Of a stretch of 36,374 nucleotides of DNA, positions 17,001-22,683 are shown in pieces. This DNA is from Galbitalea sp036499165. GTDB lineage: Bacteria > Actinomycetota > Actinomycetes > Actinomycetales > Microbacteriaceae. Location: positions 1 through 36,374 of the forward strand of contig DASYEE010000090.1 of assembly GCA_036499165.1 (NCBI GenBank). Reading direction: 5' to 3'. The notes beneath the pieces are model-generated. The model saw only the letters and a list, made by a program, of their open reading frames with translations. It was not told the origin of the DNA and made no database searches. Position 1 is the stretch's first letter, and each line of letters starts with the position of its first letter. A program made the translations under genes and the position numbers.

Positions 17001-17432
17001 CAGCTCTTCGATGTCGCGGGAGGCTGGGGTCGACGCAAGAACGGGCACGCCCGCCGCGATCGCGTGCTCCTTGGCTGTGACCTTGTTTCCTGCCATCTCG
17101 AGCACACGAGTTGGCGGCCCGATGAAGGTGATGCCGGCATCGGCAGCGGCCTGCGCGAGATCGGGGTTCTCGGAAAGGAAGCCGTAGCCGGGGTAGATCG
17201 CGTCTGCGCCGGACTCCCTGGCGACGCGAATGATCTCGTCCACATCCAGGTAGGCGCGGACGGGATGCCCCTTTTCGCCGATCTGATATGCCTCGTCTGC
17301 CTTCAGCCGGTGCATCGAATTGCGATCCTCGTACGGGAATACGGCAACGGTGGCCGCGCCAAGCTCATAGGCGGCGCGGAACGCGCGAATCGCAATTTCG
17401 CCGCGGTTCGCAACGAGGATCTTCTTGAACAT
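14034..17432 (-). CDS. pyc: Pyruvate carboxylase
   Basis: This biotin enzyme carboxylates pyruvate to oxaloacetate, refilling the TCA cycle. The 1132 residues are full length for the single-chain form. Domains in order are biotin carboxylase (about 1-455; GGGGRGMRRV, FLEQAVVRPRHIEVQ, EMNPRIQVEHTVTEE), carboxyltransferase (about 540-1000; TTMRDAHQSLLATRVRT, HVHTHDTAGG with metal His), and the biotin carrier domain with EAMKMEA (Lys1098 biotinylated). ATG 17432 has AAAGGA four bases upstream. Upstream of the divergent parA; TTGCCG-N16-TAGGCT is a plausible promoter. If GarA controls 2-oxoglutarate use as in relatives, the two genes act on the same metabolic node. Confidence 0.97.
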   Translation of the reverse strand: MFKKILVANRGEIAIRAFRAAYELGAATVAVFPYEDRNSMHRLKADEAYQIGEKGHPVRAYLDVDEIIRVARESGADAIYPGYGFLSENPDLAQAAADAGITFIGPPTRVLEMAGNKVTAKEHAIAAGVPVLASTPASRDIEELLAGAESIGFPIFAKAVAGGGGRGMRRVEKKEDLREALEAAMREADSAFGDPTMFLEQAVVRPRHIEVQILADATGETVHLFERDCSIQRRHQKVVEIAPAPNLDESIRQAMYRDAIAFARSIHYENAGTVEFLLDTVGERKGKHFFIEMNPRIQVEHTVTEEVTDVDLVQSQMRIAAGQTLAELGLQQQDLHLRGAALQCRITTEDPAAGFRPDTGKITTYRSPGGAGIRLDGGTVSSGAQISPHFDSMLVKMTCRGRDFTAAVTRAKRGLAEFRLRGVTTNIPFLQAVLEDPDFAAGDLSTSFIEERPWLVRGHQSKDRGTKVLNWLADITVNQPNGSGDGLIDPALKLPVIDLDAPAPEGSRQRLLELGPVGFAAALRAQTALAVTETTMRDAHQSLLATRVRTRDLVAVAPYVARLTPQLLSVEAWGGATYDVALRFLAEDPWDRLAALREALPNINIQMLLRGRNTVGYTPYPTEVTDAFVREAAATGVDIFRIFDALNDVSQMKPAIDSVLATGTTVAEVALCYTADLLDPAETLYTLDYYLRLAEQIVDTGAHIIAIKDMAGLLRAEAAEVLVSALRERFDLPVHVHTHDTAGGQLATLLAASRAGADAVDVASAPMAGTTSQPSASALVAALAHTSRDTGISLQAVSDLEPYWEAVRHVYKPFESGLPGPTGRVYKHEIPGGQLSNLRQQAIALGLADQFETIEDLYAAASRILGRPPKVTPSSKVVGDLALALAAAGADPDDFEQNPQKYDIPDSVIGFMAGELGDLPGGWPEPFRSKVLEGRTVKIGVEAVTAEDLAALDGDSATRRRTLNRLLFAGPTKIFEQNREMFGDLSVLDTTDYLYGLRQGSEHVVEMARGVSLYVGLEAIGEADDKGMRTVMATLNGQLRPVFVRDRSVEVQSKAAEKADPSKPGQIAAPFSGVVTLQVEEGTAVAAGQPIASIEAMKMEAAITSPVAGTVRRVAIPKTQQVDAGDLIIEVG

Positions 17433-17455
17433 GTGGTCCTTTCACAACGGGGCCA

Positions 17456-17483
17456 AGCCTAAATCGGACGACTCGCCCGGCAA
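17456..17483 (-). promoter_or_regulatory. Candidate pyc promoter
   Basis: On the minus strand TTGCCG (17483-17478) and TAGGCT (17461-17456) are separated by 16 bases, giving a leader of about 15-20 bases that includes the AAAGGA ribosome binding site. Confidence 0.4.
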
Positions 17484-17543
17484 CGCCTCGCACGGGGTCA
17501 TGATTTAGGTTCTTTAAGACTAGTGAAGGTATCGTCGTTACTC

Positions 17544-18341
17544 GTGCATGTACTTAGCGTCAGCTCCCTCAAGGGGGGCGTGGGAAAGACCACCGTGACG
17601 CTGGGGCTGGCCTCGGCCGCATTCGCTCGAGGCCTCCGCACCCTGGTTGTCGACCTCGACCCGCAGTCGGATGTCTCGACCGGCATGGACATCAATGTCG
17701 CTGGTCACCTGAATGTTGCGGACGTCCTGGCCTCACCCAAGGAGAAGATCGTGCGCGCGGCGATCGCTCCGAGCGGATGGACCAAAGGGCGCTCAGGCAA
17801 GATCGACGTCCTCATCGGATCACCCTCCGCGATCAATTTCGACGGGCCGCACCCGAGCATCCGTGACATTTGGAAGCTCGAAGAAGCGCTGGCCAATGTC
17901 GAGGCAGACTACGACCTCGTCCTCGTCGACTGCGCTCCGTCGCTGAATGCACTGACCCGCACCGCGTGGGCAGCGAGCGACCGGGTTACGGTCGTCACCG
18001 AGCCGGGTCTCTTCTCCGTCGCCGCGGCAGACCGCGCGCTTCGGGCGATCGAAGAGATCAGGCGTGGGCTGTCTCCGCGACTCCAGCCGCTTGGCATCAT
18101 CGTCAACCGCGCGAGGGTCCAGTCGCTCGAGCACCAGTTCAGGATCAAAGAGCTGCGCGATATGTTCGGTCCGCTGGTGCTCTCACCCCAGCTCCCCGAG
18201 CGAACGTCGCTGCAGCAGGCGCAGGGTGCCGCGAAGCCACTTCACGTCTGGCCAGGCGAAAGCGCCCAGGAGATGGCTCGCAACTTCGACCAGCTTCTCG
18301 AGCGCGTAATGCGCACGGCAAAACTCGGCGAGTTCGCCTAA
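17544..18341 (+). CDS. ParA/Soj-family ATPase
   Basis: A Soj-type P-loop ATPase, 265 residues from GTG 17544. It has Walker A SLKGGVGKTTV (Lys10 and Lys15 as in ParA), Walker A' VVDLDPQSDVSTGMD, and Walker B LVLVDCAPSLNALT, with a C-terminal helical region. There is no adjacent parB, so it is an orphan rather than the chromosomal parABS pair. I prefer GTG 17544, which places the first strand at the N-terminus as usual and has TATCGT eight bases upstream (leaderless). GTG 17523 would add seven residues and lacks a ribosome binding site. Divergent from pyc and convergent with the MerR gene across a long hairpin. Function is unknown. Confidence 0.88.
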   Translation: MHVLSVSSLKGGVGKTTVTLGLASAAFARGLRTLVVDLDPQSDVSTGMDINVAGHLNVADVLASPKEKIVRAAIAPSGWTKGRSGKIDVLIGSPSAINFDGPHPSIRDIWKLEEALANVEADYDLVLVDCAPSLNALTRTAWAASDRVTVVTEPGLFSVAAADRALRAIEEIRRGLSPRLQPLGIIVNRARVQSLEHQFRIKELRDMFGPLVLSPQLPERTSLQQAQGAAKPLHVWPGESAQEMARNFDQLLERVMRTAKLGEFA

Positions 18342-18360
18342 ACCGTCCTGCACGGCGCCC

Positions 18361-18447
18361 CCCTCTCCAAAGCCCCGGAAGAAACTACATCAGAGCCGCG
18401 GCTATAGCGGCGGTTCTGATGTAGTTTCTTCCGGGGCTTTGGGAGGG
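18361..18447. repeat. Long near-perfect inverted repeat between convergent genes
   Basis: Bases 18367-18394 pair without mismatch with 18415-18442 (28 base pairs). The pairing continues outward for five pairs after a one-base bulge at 18366, and inward for five more including one G-U. The 10-base loop contains GCTATAGC. About 38 base pairs form in total over 87 bases. It sits between the stops of parA (18341) and the MerR gene (18463), so a bidirectional terminator is the simplest role, although no U-tract follows either side (CTTT/AAAG are inside the stem). A dispersed palindromic repeat is the alternative. Confidence 0.85.
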
Positions 18448-18462
18448 AACGCCGGGTGGGCG

Positions 18463-19011
18463 TCAGGAAGCGCGGGTCGCTCTGCGGGCGGCAAGCTCGT
18501 CGGCGGGGTCTTCGCCCTTGATCGAGTCGAGTTCGACGAGGCTGGTCTCAACCTCGCGCAGTACCTTGCCCACGGCGATGCCGAACACGCCCTGGCCACG
18601 ACTGACCAGGTCGATGACCTCGTCGTTCGACGTGCACAGGTACACACTCGCCCCATCGCTCATCAGCGTCGTCTGGGCCAGGTCGTTGACGCCCGCCTCA
18701 CGCAGCTGGTTCACGGCCGTGCGAATCTGCTGCAGGGAGATACCGGTGTCAAGCAGGCGCTTGACGAGTTTCAGAACGAGAATGTCGCGGAAGCCGTACA
18801 GCCGCTGCGATCCGGAGCCTGCCGCGCCGCGAACAGTTGGCTCAACCAGCTGCGTGCGGGCCCAGTAGTCGAGCTGGCGGTAGCTGATGCCAGCCGCACG
18901 AGCCGCGATCGCGCCGCGGTAGCCGGCGGTGTCATCCAGCTCAGGCATGCCGTCCGTGAAGAGCAGGCCGAGGTCGTAACGGGATTCCTCGTTACGGCTG
19001 AGTTCACTCAT
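18463..19011 (-). CDS. MerR-family regulator, Rv1830-like
   Basis: A 182-residue regulator with an N-terminal acidic lead, a MerR winged-helix domain (ISYRQLDYWARTQLVEPTVR, then QRLYGFRDILVLKLVKRLLD), and a C-terminal region without cysteine-rich metal or obvious drug-binding motifs. It resembles M. tuberculosis Rv1830, which sits close to garA and a second MerR gene, as here. ATG 19011 has GAGAGG eight bases upstream. A dyad at 19130-19149 in its upstream region may be its operator. Transcribed leftward, 230 bases after ftsR, probably from its own promoter. Confidence 0.88.
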   Translation of the reverse strand: MSELSRNEESRYDLGLLFTDGMPELDDTAGYRGAIAARAAGISYRQLDYWARTQLVEPTVRGAAGSGSQRLYGFRDILVLKLVKRLLDTGISLQQIRTAVNQLREAGVNDLAQTTLMSDGASVYLCTSNDEVIDLVSRGQGVFGIAVGKVLREVETSLVELDSIKGEDPADELAARRATRAS

Positions 19012-19075
19012 GGCACACGCCTCTCATAAAACTCGACCCCTCTAAAAACATGACCGACCTGGAGCTGTGCCGGTA

Positions 19076-19096
19076 CTGCGACTTTAGTCGCCGCAG
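19076..19096. promoter_or_regulatory. Palindrome upstream of the MerR gene
   Basis: GCGACT-TT-AGTCGC (19078-19091) has six-base arms, extendable to CTGC/GCAG with a bulge. It lies about 65 bases before the MerR start in the mRNA leader or promoter. It could be an operator or a weak RNA hairpin. Confidence 0.4.
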
Positions 19097-19129
19097 CCCA
19101 AAATCCCTTGGCCAGACATTCACCCGCCT

Positions 19130-19149
19130 AACCTTCAACCTGAAGTTGA
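19130..19149. promoter_or_regulatory. Candidate MerR operator dyad
   Basis: AACCTTCA-ACC-TGAAGTTGA is a near-palindrome (half-sites AACCTTCA and AACTTCA). MerR proteins bind such dyads within the promoter spacer. It lies about 120 bases upstream of the Rv1830-like gene and just beyond the 3' end of ftsR. No clear -10/-35 could be placed around it. Confidence 0.4.
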
Positions 19150-19241
19150 CGATGACGGTTTGGATAACCCAACGCTACCCATGGGGCGACCCCCGATCAA
19201 CGACATTCGCCCAAAACGTGGCGGCGTGTCGAAATGGGGCA

Positions 19242-19937
19242 TCACAACTTCGACAGCGCCGATCGGATGATGCTGCCGCGCACGACTTCGAGCTGCCCAG
19301 CGATCTCTCGCGCGAGCTCGGCCGCCTTGGCTCGACTCGAGGCATCCTTGCGTCTGGCAACCGGAATGAGTGCGCTCTCGATCAGCCCGAGTTCCCGCTC
19401 CGCCGCAGCCCGGAAACCGCGAAGATGCCGCGGTTCGATGCCGGAGCGCTGCAGCTCAACCAGCGCTCTGAGCACCGAAAGCGACTCATCCCCGAAGACA
19501 TCGGACGGGAGGATCAACGACGCCGTTATCGCATCGCCGAGCAGCATCGAGTTGGCTCCCGCCTCCCGAATGAGCTCCTCGCGGGTGTATCGGCGCTCGC
19601 TCGAGAGCATCGATGGCGCCTGCGTCGCTCCACCGGGAAGCACAGGCTGTCGTCCGGCGTCGAGCTCATCGAGATAGCCACGGATCACCTTCAACGGCAA
19701 GTAGTGGTCGCGCTGCATCGTGAGCACGAAACGAAGCCGATCGAGATCGACCGCGCCGAACTTGCGGTAGCCGGACTCTGTGCGGGCGGGCGAGATCAGC
19801 TGCCGTTCTTCCAGGAAGCGGAGCTTGGAGGGAGTCAGGTCGGGGAACTCCGGACTCAGTCGCGCGAGCACCTGGCCGATGCTGAGGAGTGCCGCAGACG
19901 GTTCGCGATGAACGGGCTGCGATGATGCGCGTGCCAC
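19242..19937 (-). CDS. ftsR: MerR-family regulator FtsR-like (Rv1828-like)
   Basis: A 231-residue MerR protein. The HTH region contains SIGQVLARLSPEFPDLTPSK followed by LRFLEERQLISPART, and the wing SGYRKF, then a linker helix VLTMQRDHYLPLKVIRGYLD. This sequence pattern is characteristic of the Rv1828/FtsR group; in Corynebacterium FtsR activates ftsZ. The C-terminal domain carries the family's helical effector-like region. The GTG start at 19937 shares its first base with the garA stop (TAGTG), so the two are translationally coupled. It should be co-transcribed with garA and the phosphatidyltransferase gene. Assignment rests on recognised sequence and gene order. Confidence 0.88.
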   Translation of the reverse strand: MARASSQPVHREPSAALLSIGQVLARLSPEFPDLTPSKLRFLEERQLISPARTESGYRKFGAVDLDRLRFVLTMQRDHYLPLKVIRGYLDELDAGRQPVLPGGATQAPSMLSSERRYTREELIREAGANSMLLGDAITASLILPSDVFGDESLSVLRALVELQRSGIEPRHLRGFRAAAERELGLIESALIPVARRKDASSRAKAAELAREIAGQLEVVRGSIIRSALSKL

Positions 19938-20422
19938 TAGCGACTTGCCACGTGCGCGAGATCGACCCGCGATGCGTAGAAAGTCAGTCGGAACTTGCCG
20001 ACCTGGACGATCGAACCGTCGCTCAGGGAAGCCGCACCATCGATGCGATTGCCGTCGAAGTATGTGCCGTTCATGGAGCCAAGGTCTTTGACCTGGAAGG
20101 TCTTGCCGTTGCGAAGGAACTCCGCATGGCGCCGCGACACCGTAACGTCATCGAGAAAAATGTCTGCGTCGGGGTGCCGACCCACCGTCGTGACGTCTGC
20201 ATCGAGCAGGAACCGTGCGCCGACGTTCGGGCCTCGGCGAACCACGAGGAGTGCCGAACCGGACGGAAGTGCCGCAATCGCACCGTGCTCTTCTGCCGTG
20301 ACGTCGCCGTCGAGCGACGCGAGCTGCGCGGCGAACCCGGCAGTGAAGGTCAGAGTCGTGTCCGTATGCGACGAATGGGTGCTCGCAGGGTCCTCCGGAC
20401 CCACGTCGCGGGAATCAACCAT
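19937..20422 (-). CDS. garA: FHA-domain protein GarA/OdhI-like
   Basis: GarA/OdhI proteins bind and inhibit 2-oxoglutarate dehydrogenase and related enzymes, and are switched off when Ser/Thr kinases phosphorylate a Thr-Thr motif near the N-terminus. The 161-residue protein has DTTLTF (residues 21-26), matching the ETTSVF phosphosite of mycobacterial GarA, and a C-terminal FHA domain (about 78-150) with VGRHPDADI, VSRRHAEF and LGSMNGTYFDG, so all phosphopeptide-binding residues are present. ATG 20422 has GGAGG six bases upstream. It lies 13 bases after the phosphatidyltransferase gene and overlaps ftsR by one base. PknL or another PASTA kinase is a plausible partner (inference). Confidence 0.92.
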   Translation of the reverse strand: MVDSRDVGPEDPASTHSSHTDTTLTFTAGFAAQLASLDGDVTAEEHGAIAALPSGSALLVVRRGPNVGARFLLDADVTTVGRHPDADIFLDDVTVSRRHAEFLRNGKTFQVKDLGSMNGTYFDGNRIDGAASLSDGSIVQVGKFRLTFYASRVDLAHVASR

Positions 20423-20435
20423 CGTGAACCTCCAT

Positions 20436-21053
20436 TTAGCCCCCCAGCGTATCGGAAGGAATTCCGCTCGGCACCTGCGGAAGTCGAACTACTCGCGCGG
20501 TCTCTCGAATGTAGATGACACCGGCCCACCAGTACACAAATGCGCCCCACAATCCGAAGGCCCAGCCGATGGGGTTCGTGATCCAGCTGATCTCGTGGAA
20601 AGCAGCGCCGAGCATGAGGATCGGCAGGGCATACAGGAGCGAGAATGTGCCGATCTTGCCTAGGTGATGCACAGGCAACGGGCCGAACCCGTGGTTAGCG
20701 AGGACGATCCCGAGCACGGCGAGCATGACATCCCGGCCGACGATGACGACGACGAGCCACCACGGGATGACCTCCCGAACCGATAGACCGATCAGAGCCG
20801 CGAGGATGAACAACCTGTCCGCAGCGGGATCGAGCAGCTGCCCGAGACGCGTGATCTGGCCGAACCTGCGGGCGATCACGCCGTCGAAATAGTCGGTGAC
20901 GCTCGAAATGACCAGCACCATCAGCGCCGCGAAATCCGCGTCGAGGATGATTAGCACGAGGAACACCGGCACGAGCGCAAGCCTGATGAAGCTCAGAAGG
21001 TTTGGAACCGTGAGAATTCGGGAGCTGACCTCGCCGTGGCCTGAAGCACCCAT
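20436..21053 (-). CDS. CDP-alcohol phosphatidyltransferase (PgsA2-like)
   Basis: An integral membrane enzyme that joins a CDP-diacylglycerol-type donor to an alcohol. The 205-residue protein carries the complete catalytic pattern D-x2-DG-x2-AR-x8-G-x3-D-x3-D, beginning DYFDGVIAR and ending LLDPAAD, and about six hydrophobic segments. Position next to garA matches M. tuberculosis pgsA2 (Rv1822); phosphatidylglycerophosphate synthesis is likely, but the acceptor alcohol is not defined by sequence. ATG 21053 lacks a Shine-Dalgarno sequence and has TAGACT seven bases upstream, so the mRNA is probably leaderless. First gene of the leftward set with garA and ftsR. Confidence 0.9.
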   Translation of the reverse strand: MGASGHGEVSSRILTVPNLLSFIRLALVPVFLVLIILDADFAALMVLVISSVTDYFDGVIARRFGQITRLGQLLDPAADRLFILAALIGLSVREVIPWWLVVVIVGRDVMLAVLGIVLANHGFGPLPVHHLGKIGTFSLLYALPILMLGAAFHEISWITNPIGWAFGLWGAFVYWWAGVIYIRETARVVRLPQVPSGIPSDTLGG

Positions 21054-21060
21054 ACACCCG

Positions 21061-21087
21061 AGTCTATAGACGACTCCGAGATAGGCT
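21061..21087. promoter_or_regulatory. Back-to-back -10 boxes of two divergent leaderless genes
   Basis: Minus-strand TAGACT (21066-21061) is followed by seven bases and ATG 21053; plus-strand TAGGCT (21082-21087) is followed by seven bases and GTG 21095. With a normal 17-base spacer, each promoter's -35 element falls on the other's -10. The -35 sequences themselves are poor. Confidence 0.5.
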
Positions 21088-21094
21088 CTACGAA

Positions 21095-21916
21095 GTGAAT
21101 CCTCTTTTCGTCGTCCTCTGCACGGCAGCCGGCGTCTGCCTGTTCGTGTGGGTCGCATCCCTCATCACGCACGATCATTCCTGGGTCGATCGAATCTGGT
21201 CGATCGTTCCGGTCGCGTACGTCTGGATCTTCGCGGGATTTGCGGGTCTCGCCAATGCACGGCTCGACGTGATGGCCGTCGTCGTGACGATCTGGGGCGC
21301 CAGGCTGACATTCAACTTCGCACGCAAAGGCGGCTACACGGGCGTCGAGGACTACCGCTGGGCCGTGCTTCGAGGTCGCATGAGCCGCTGGCAGTTCGAG
21401 CTGTTCAACTTCTTCTTCATCGTGCTCTACCAGAACGCGATCCTCGTCTTGATCACGCTGCCAGCGCTGACGGCATGGAACAATCGCACCACGCCGTTTG
21501 GACCGTGGGATGTCGTCGTGGCCGTCGTGTTCGTTGCGCTGACCCTCGGCGAGACGATCGCAGACCAGCAGCAGTGGAGCTTCCAGGGCTGGAAGCGGCG
21601 CGAAGCGGATGCTGGCCACGATCCGCACCCCCGGTTCGTGCAGACCGGGCTCTGGCGTTTCAGCCGTCATCCGAATTTCTTCTTCGAGCAGGCGCAGTGG
21701 TGGACCTTGTTCTTCTTCGGTGTGGTCGCCGCAGGCTCGATCGCGCAGTGGACGGTCATCGGAGCGTTCCTGCTCACGATCCTGTTCGTCGGGTCAACGT
21801 CCTTCACCGAGGCGATCAGCAAGTCGAAGTATCCCGAGTACGCCACGTACCAGTCGACGACCTCGGCAATAATCCCGTGGTTTCCCCGCCGCACGCGCGA
21901 GTCTGCGACCGCCTGA
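21095..21916 (+). CDS. DUF1295 membrane protein (steroid 5-alpha-reductase-like)
   Basis: A 273-residue membrane protein with about seven hydrophobic segments. The central FARKGGYTGVEDYRWA and C-terminal GLWRFSRHPNFFFEQAQWW, followed by KYPEYATYQ, are typical of DUF1295, a family related to steroid 5-alpha-reductases and isoprenylcysteine methyltransferases. Substrate is unknown; a lipid or quinone is plausible. The GTG start at 21095 has no Shine-Dalgarno sequence and has TAGGCT seven bases upstream. Divergent from the phosphatidyltransferase gene, 41 bases apart. Confidence 0.88.
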   Translation: MNPLFVVLCTAAGVCLFVWVASLITHDHSWVDRIWSIVPVAYVWIFAGFAGLANARLDVMAVVVTIWGARLTFNFARKGGYTGVEDYRWAVLRGRMSRWQFELFNFFFIVLYQNAILVLITLPALTAWNNRTTPFGPWDVVVAVVFVALTLGETIADQQQWSFQGWKRREADAGHDPHPRFVQTGLWRFSRHPNFFFEQAQWWTLFFFGVVAAGSIAQWTVIGAFLLTILFVGSTSFTEAISKSKYPEYATYQSTTSAIIPWFPRRTRESATA

Positions 21917-21930
21917 TCGTGCGTCTCCAG

Positions 21931-21936
21931 TAGCGT
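21931..21936 (+). promoter_or_regulatory. Candidate -10 box for the helical-repeat gene
   Basis: TAGCGT ends six bases before ATG 21943. With no Shine-Dalgarno sequence, this again suggests a leaderless mRNA. It lies 15 bases past the DUF1295 stop. Confidence 0.35.
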
Positions 21937-21942
21937 TTAGCC

Positions 21943-22401
21943 ATGTCGTGCATCCGGTTCAACACCCCAGCGCAGCGGCAGGCGATGCGCGATGCCGCGC
22001 CGTCCATGCTGACCCCCGAAGAAGCCGCGCTTCTCGCCGCAACGGCACATCCGGCTCCCCCCGTGACCGCATCGAAGATCGCTCGTCTGCGGATCCTCGC
22101 CGTCGATCCCAACCCCAAGATCCGCGAGAGTGTTGCGAGCAGCTACCACGCCCCGGAGGACGTCATGATCGAGCTGTCGCGAGACACCGATGCGTCGGTC
22201 CGCGGCTGTGTCGCGCGCAACGAGTCGACGCCGTGCGACATCCTCCGTTCCCTCACGAACGACGAGTCCGAGATGGTTCGGGGCTGGCTCGCGATCAACT
22301 ACTCCGTGCCGTCCGACGTGATGGAGGCGCTTGCGTCGGATCCCAGCGAGACCGTCCGTCGACTCGTCGCGTGGAAGACAGAACTGGCGATCGCTGGCTA
22401 A
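21943..22401 (+). CDS. Small protein with leucine-rich-variant/HEAT-like repeats
   Basis: A 152-residue protein. After a helical N-terminus (about 1-45) it has three to four repeats of about 24 residues with the pattern D-x4-VR-x2-VA-x-N-x2-P-x-D-x2-x-L, for example ASVRGCVARNESTPCDILRS and EMVRGWLAINYSVPSDVMEA. Such repeats form helical solenoids that bind other proteins. I cannot assign a partner. It has no signal peptide, so it is probably cytoplasmic. It precedes the polysaccharide operon but is separated from it by a structured 282-base leader. Confidence 0.8.
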   Translation: MSCIRFNTPAQRQAMRDAAPSMLTPEEAALLAATAHPAPPVTASKIARLRILAVDPNPKIRESVASSYHAPEDVMIELSRDTDASVRGCVARNESTPCDILRSLTNDESEMVRGWLAINYSVPSDVMEALASDPSETVRRLVAWKTELAIAG

Positions 22402-22413
22402 CGGGCCTGCCTA

Positions 22414-22479
22414 CCCCCCGAATGGGTGTCCCCCAAAAGGGGGGTTTGCCCCCCACTAGGGGTACGTGCTTTACTCCCC
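22414..22479 (+). repeat. Ladder of competing C-tract/G-tract hairpins
   Basis: Tracts in order: C6 (22414-22419), G3 (22424-22426), C5 (22430-22434), G6 (22439-22444), C6 (22449-22454), G4 (22459-22462), C4 (22476-22479). G6 can pair with C5 (loop AAAA) or with C6 (loop TTTG), and G4 with C6 or C4. It may end transcription of the upstream gene or act as an attenuator. Confidence 0.6.
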
Positions 22480-22501
22480 ATACGTGAAGCATCCTCTCAG
22501 G

Positions 22502-22626
22502 TTCCCTACCCGCATCTGAGGCTCGTTTTTCCCGACACGGAATTGGCTCCCCGGCCGATTTCTGACTCTGACGTCAATTCCCGCTGACATACGAGTCGCC
22601 TTTCCCGATTTGCCCGTTGGTTCCCG
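22502..22626 (+). promoter_or_regulatory. Repeated TTCCCG motif
   Basis: TTCCCG occurs at 22529, 22578, 22602 and 22621, with a related TTCCCT at 22502. Four copies of a hexamer in about 100 bases is far above chance. All point the same way, upstream of the operon start, so they are candidate regulator-binding sites. Confidence 0.5.
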
Positions 22627-22683
22627 CCATTAACGGACTTTCGCGAACCTCGAATCCCCCGACTCGAATCGCAGGTCCACCCC

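Larger units (their letters stand above)
22402..22683 (+). promoter_or_regulatory. Leader/promoter region of the exopolysaccharide operon
   Basis: The 282-base gap has no gene. The first part (22414-22479) is a ladder of alternating C and G tracts that can form several mutually exclusive hairpins; the second part (22502-22626) contains five TTCCC boxes, four of them TTCCCG. TACGTG is repeated at 22463 and 22481. The region must hold the promoter of the operon starting at 22684. I could not place a reliable -10/-35 pair. The composition is clearly more AT-rich and simpler than the coding DNA around it. Confidence 0.6.

Noticed and set aside
16056..17462. 468-codon open frame on the plus strand
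   Set aside because: It runs antisense through pyc. Long open frames on the opposite strand are common in high-GC DNA; the protein has no recognisable domains and pyc is unmistakable.
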